From DASWJQ01 sp964517315 (lineage in GTDB: Bacteria; Chloroflexota; Anaerolineae; Anaerolineales; E44-bin32): 6,202 nt of DNA. A model generated the notes under the pieces. That model did not search any database, had not been told where the DNA came from, and saw only the letters and a program-made list of their open reading frames with translations. Numbering within the stretch: position 1 is the first letter of the stretch; each line of letters starts with the position of its first letter. The position numbers and the translations under genes are program-made. Shown here in pieces: positions 5,909 through 6,202 of this stretch. The stretch is taken from assembly GCA_964517315.1 (NCBI GenBank), contig CAZFCJ010000163.1:1-6202 (forward strand), written 5' to 3'.

Positions 5909-6202
5909 ATGCAGACCTATAGCAATATGGTGAGTGGCAAACGGGTTGAAGCCGCGGACCATCAGGAGATCTTCAACCCCGCAACGGGCGCCTCTCTGGG
6001 GCTTGCGCCCCTCAGTCAGGAGTCCGATGTGGATGCCGCCGTAGAAGCGGCGCGGCGGGCCCAGCGGGATTGGGCCCGCGTCAGTGACCAGGAGCGTCGG
6101 GCCGTCGTGTCCCGCGTCGCCCAGGTGCTGGAAGAAAACGCGGAATACCTGGCTGAACTGATTACCCGGGAGCAGGGGAAGCCCCTGTCCGGTCCTGGCT
6201 CC
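5909..6202 (+). CDS. NAD(P)-dependent aldehyde dehydrogenase, N-terminal 98 residues (3' end beyond window)
   Basis: The ATG at 5909 is preceded by GGAGA 8 nt upstream. The 98 visible residues show the start of an aldehyde dehydrogenase: FNPATG (about 21-26), the DVDAAVEAARRAQRDW helix, and REQGKPL (about 87-93), a family signature of the first helices of the coenzyme domain. The catalytic Cys and Glu and the GxTxxG motif lie outside the window, so substrate class cannot be judged from the sequence. There is no signal peptide, so it is cytosolic. Following an amine oxidase and a barrel, it probably oxidises the aldehyde made by TynA to the acid, the role FeaB (phenylacetaldehyde dehydrogenase) has in E. 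coli. Its start is 112 nt after the barrel stop, across the hairpin, and I see no convincing promoter of its own. Confidence 0.93.
   Translation, partial: MQTYSNMVSGKRVEAADHQEIFNPATGASLGLAPLSQESDVDAAVEAARRAQRDWARVSDQERRAVVSRVAQVLEENAEYLAELITREQGKPLSGPGS

Overview
The window looks like a piece of chromosome from a GC-rich gammaproteobacterium, possibly a marine, Marinobacter-like one. This is an impression from the E. coli-like amine oxidase, the acidic proteins and the G/C-rich third codon positions, not a proven assignment. There are five protein genes, two of them cut by the window edges. I see no tRNA, rRNA, CRISPR array, insertion sequence or phage gene.

Left part (1-1773): the 3' nine-tenths of a UDP-glucuronate 4-epimerase-type sugar-nucleotide epimerase on the plus strand converges on a small FAD/NAD(P)-binding ferredoxin-reductase-like gene on the minus strand. 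A perfect 8-bp GC hairpin sits between the two stop codons. These two genes have no obvious link with what follows.

Central divergent intergenic region (1774-2108): it holds a 14-bp tandem repeat (three good copies and one decayed copy), then two direct repeats 21 bp apart that fit the operator consensus I remember for the E. coli AraC-family activator FeaR (TGNCA-N8-AAA, the second base triplet being CAA in the distal copy). A weak -10-like element and a leader with two small inverted repeats follow.

Right part (2109-6202): an apparent plus-strand operon encodes (1) a secreted copper/topaquinone primary amine oxidase, clearly a TynA orthologue with all cofactor and copper residues present, (2) a signal-peptide-bearing outer-membrane beta-barrel protein resembling alginate-export/porin-type channels, and (3) the N-terminus of an NAD(P)-dependent aldehyde dehydrogenase. 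My model is that the barrel admits an aromatic or other primary amine to the periplasm, TynA oxidises it to aldehyde plus ammonia and hydrogen peroxide, and the cytosolic dehydrogenase converts the aldehyde to the acid. A large imperfect hairpin lies between genes 2 and 3 and may set their relative expression.

The amine oxidase chemistry is well known. The less familiar points are the barrel gene inside the amine oxidase operon, the apparent conservation of a FeaR-like operator in a distant organism without a regulator gene in view, and the intercistronic hairpin.
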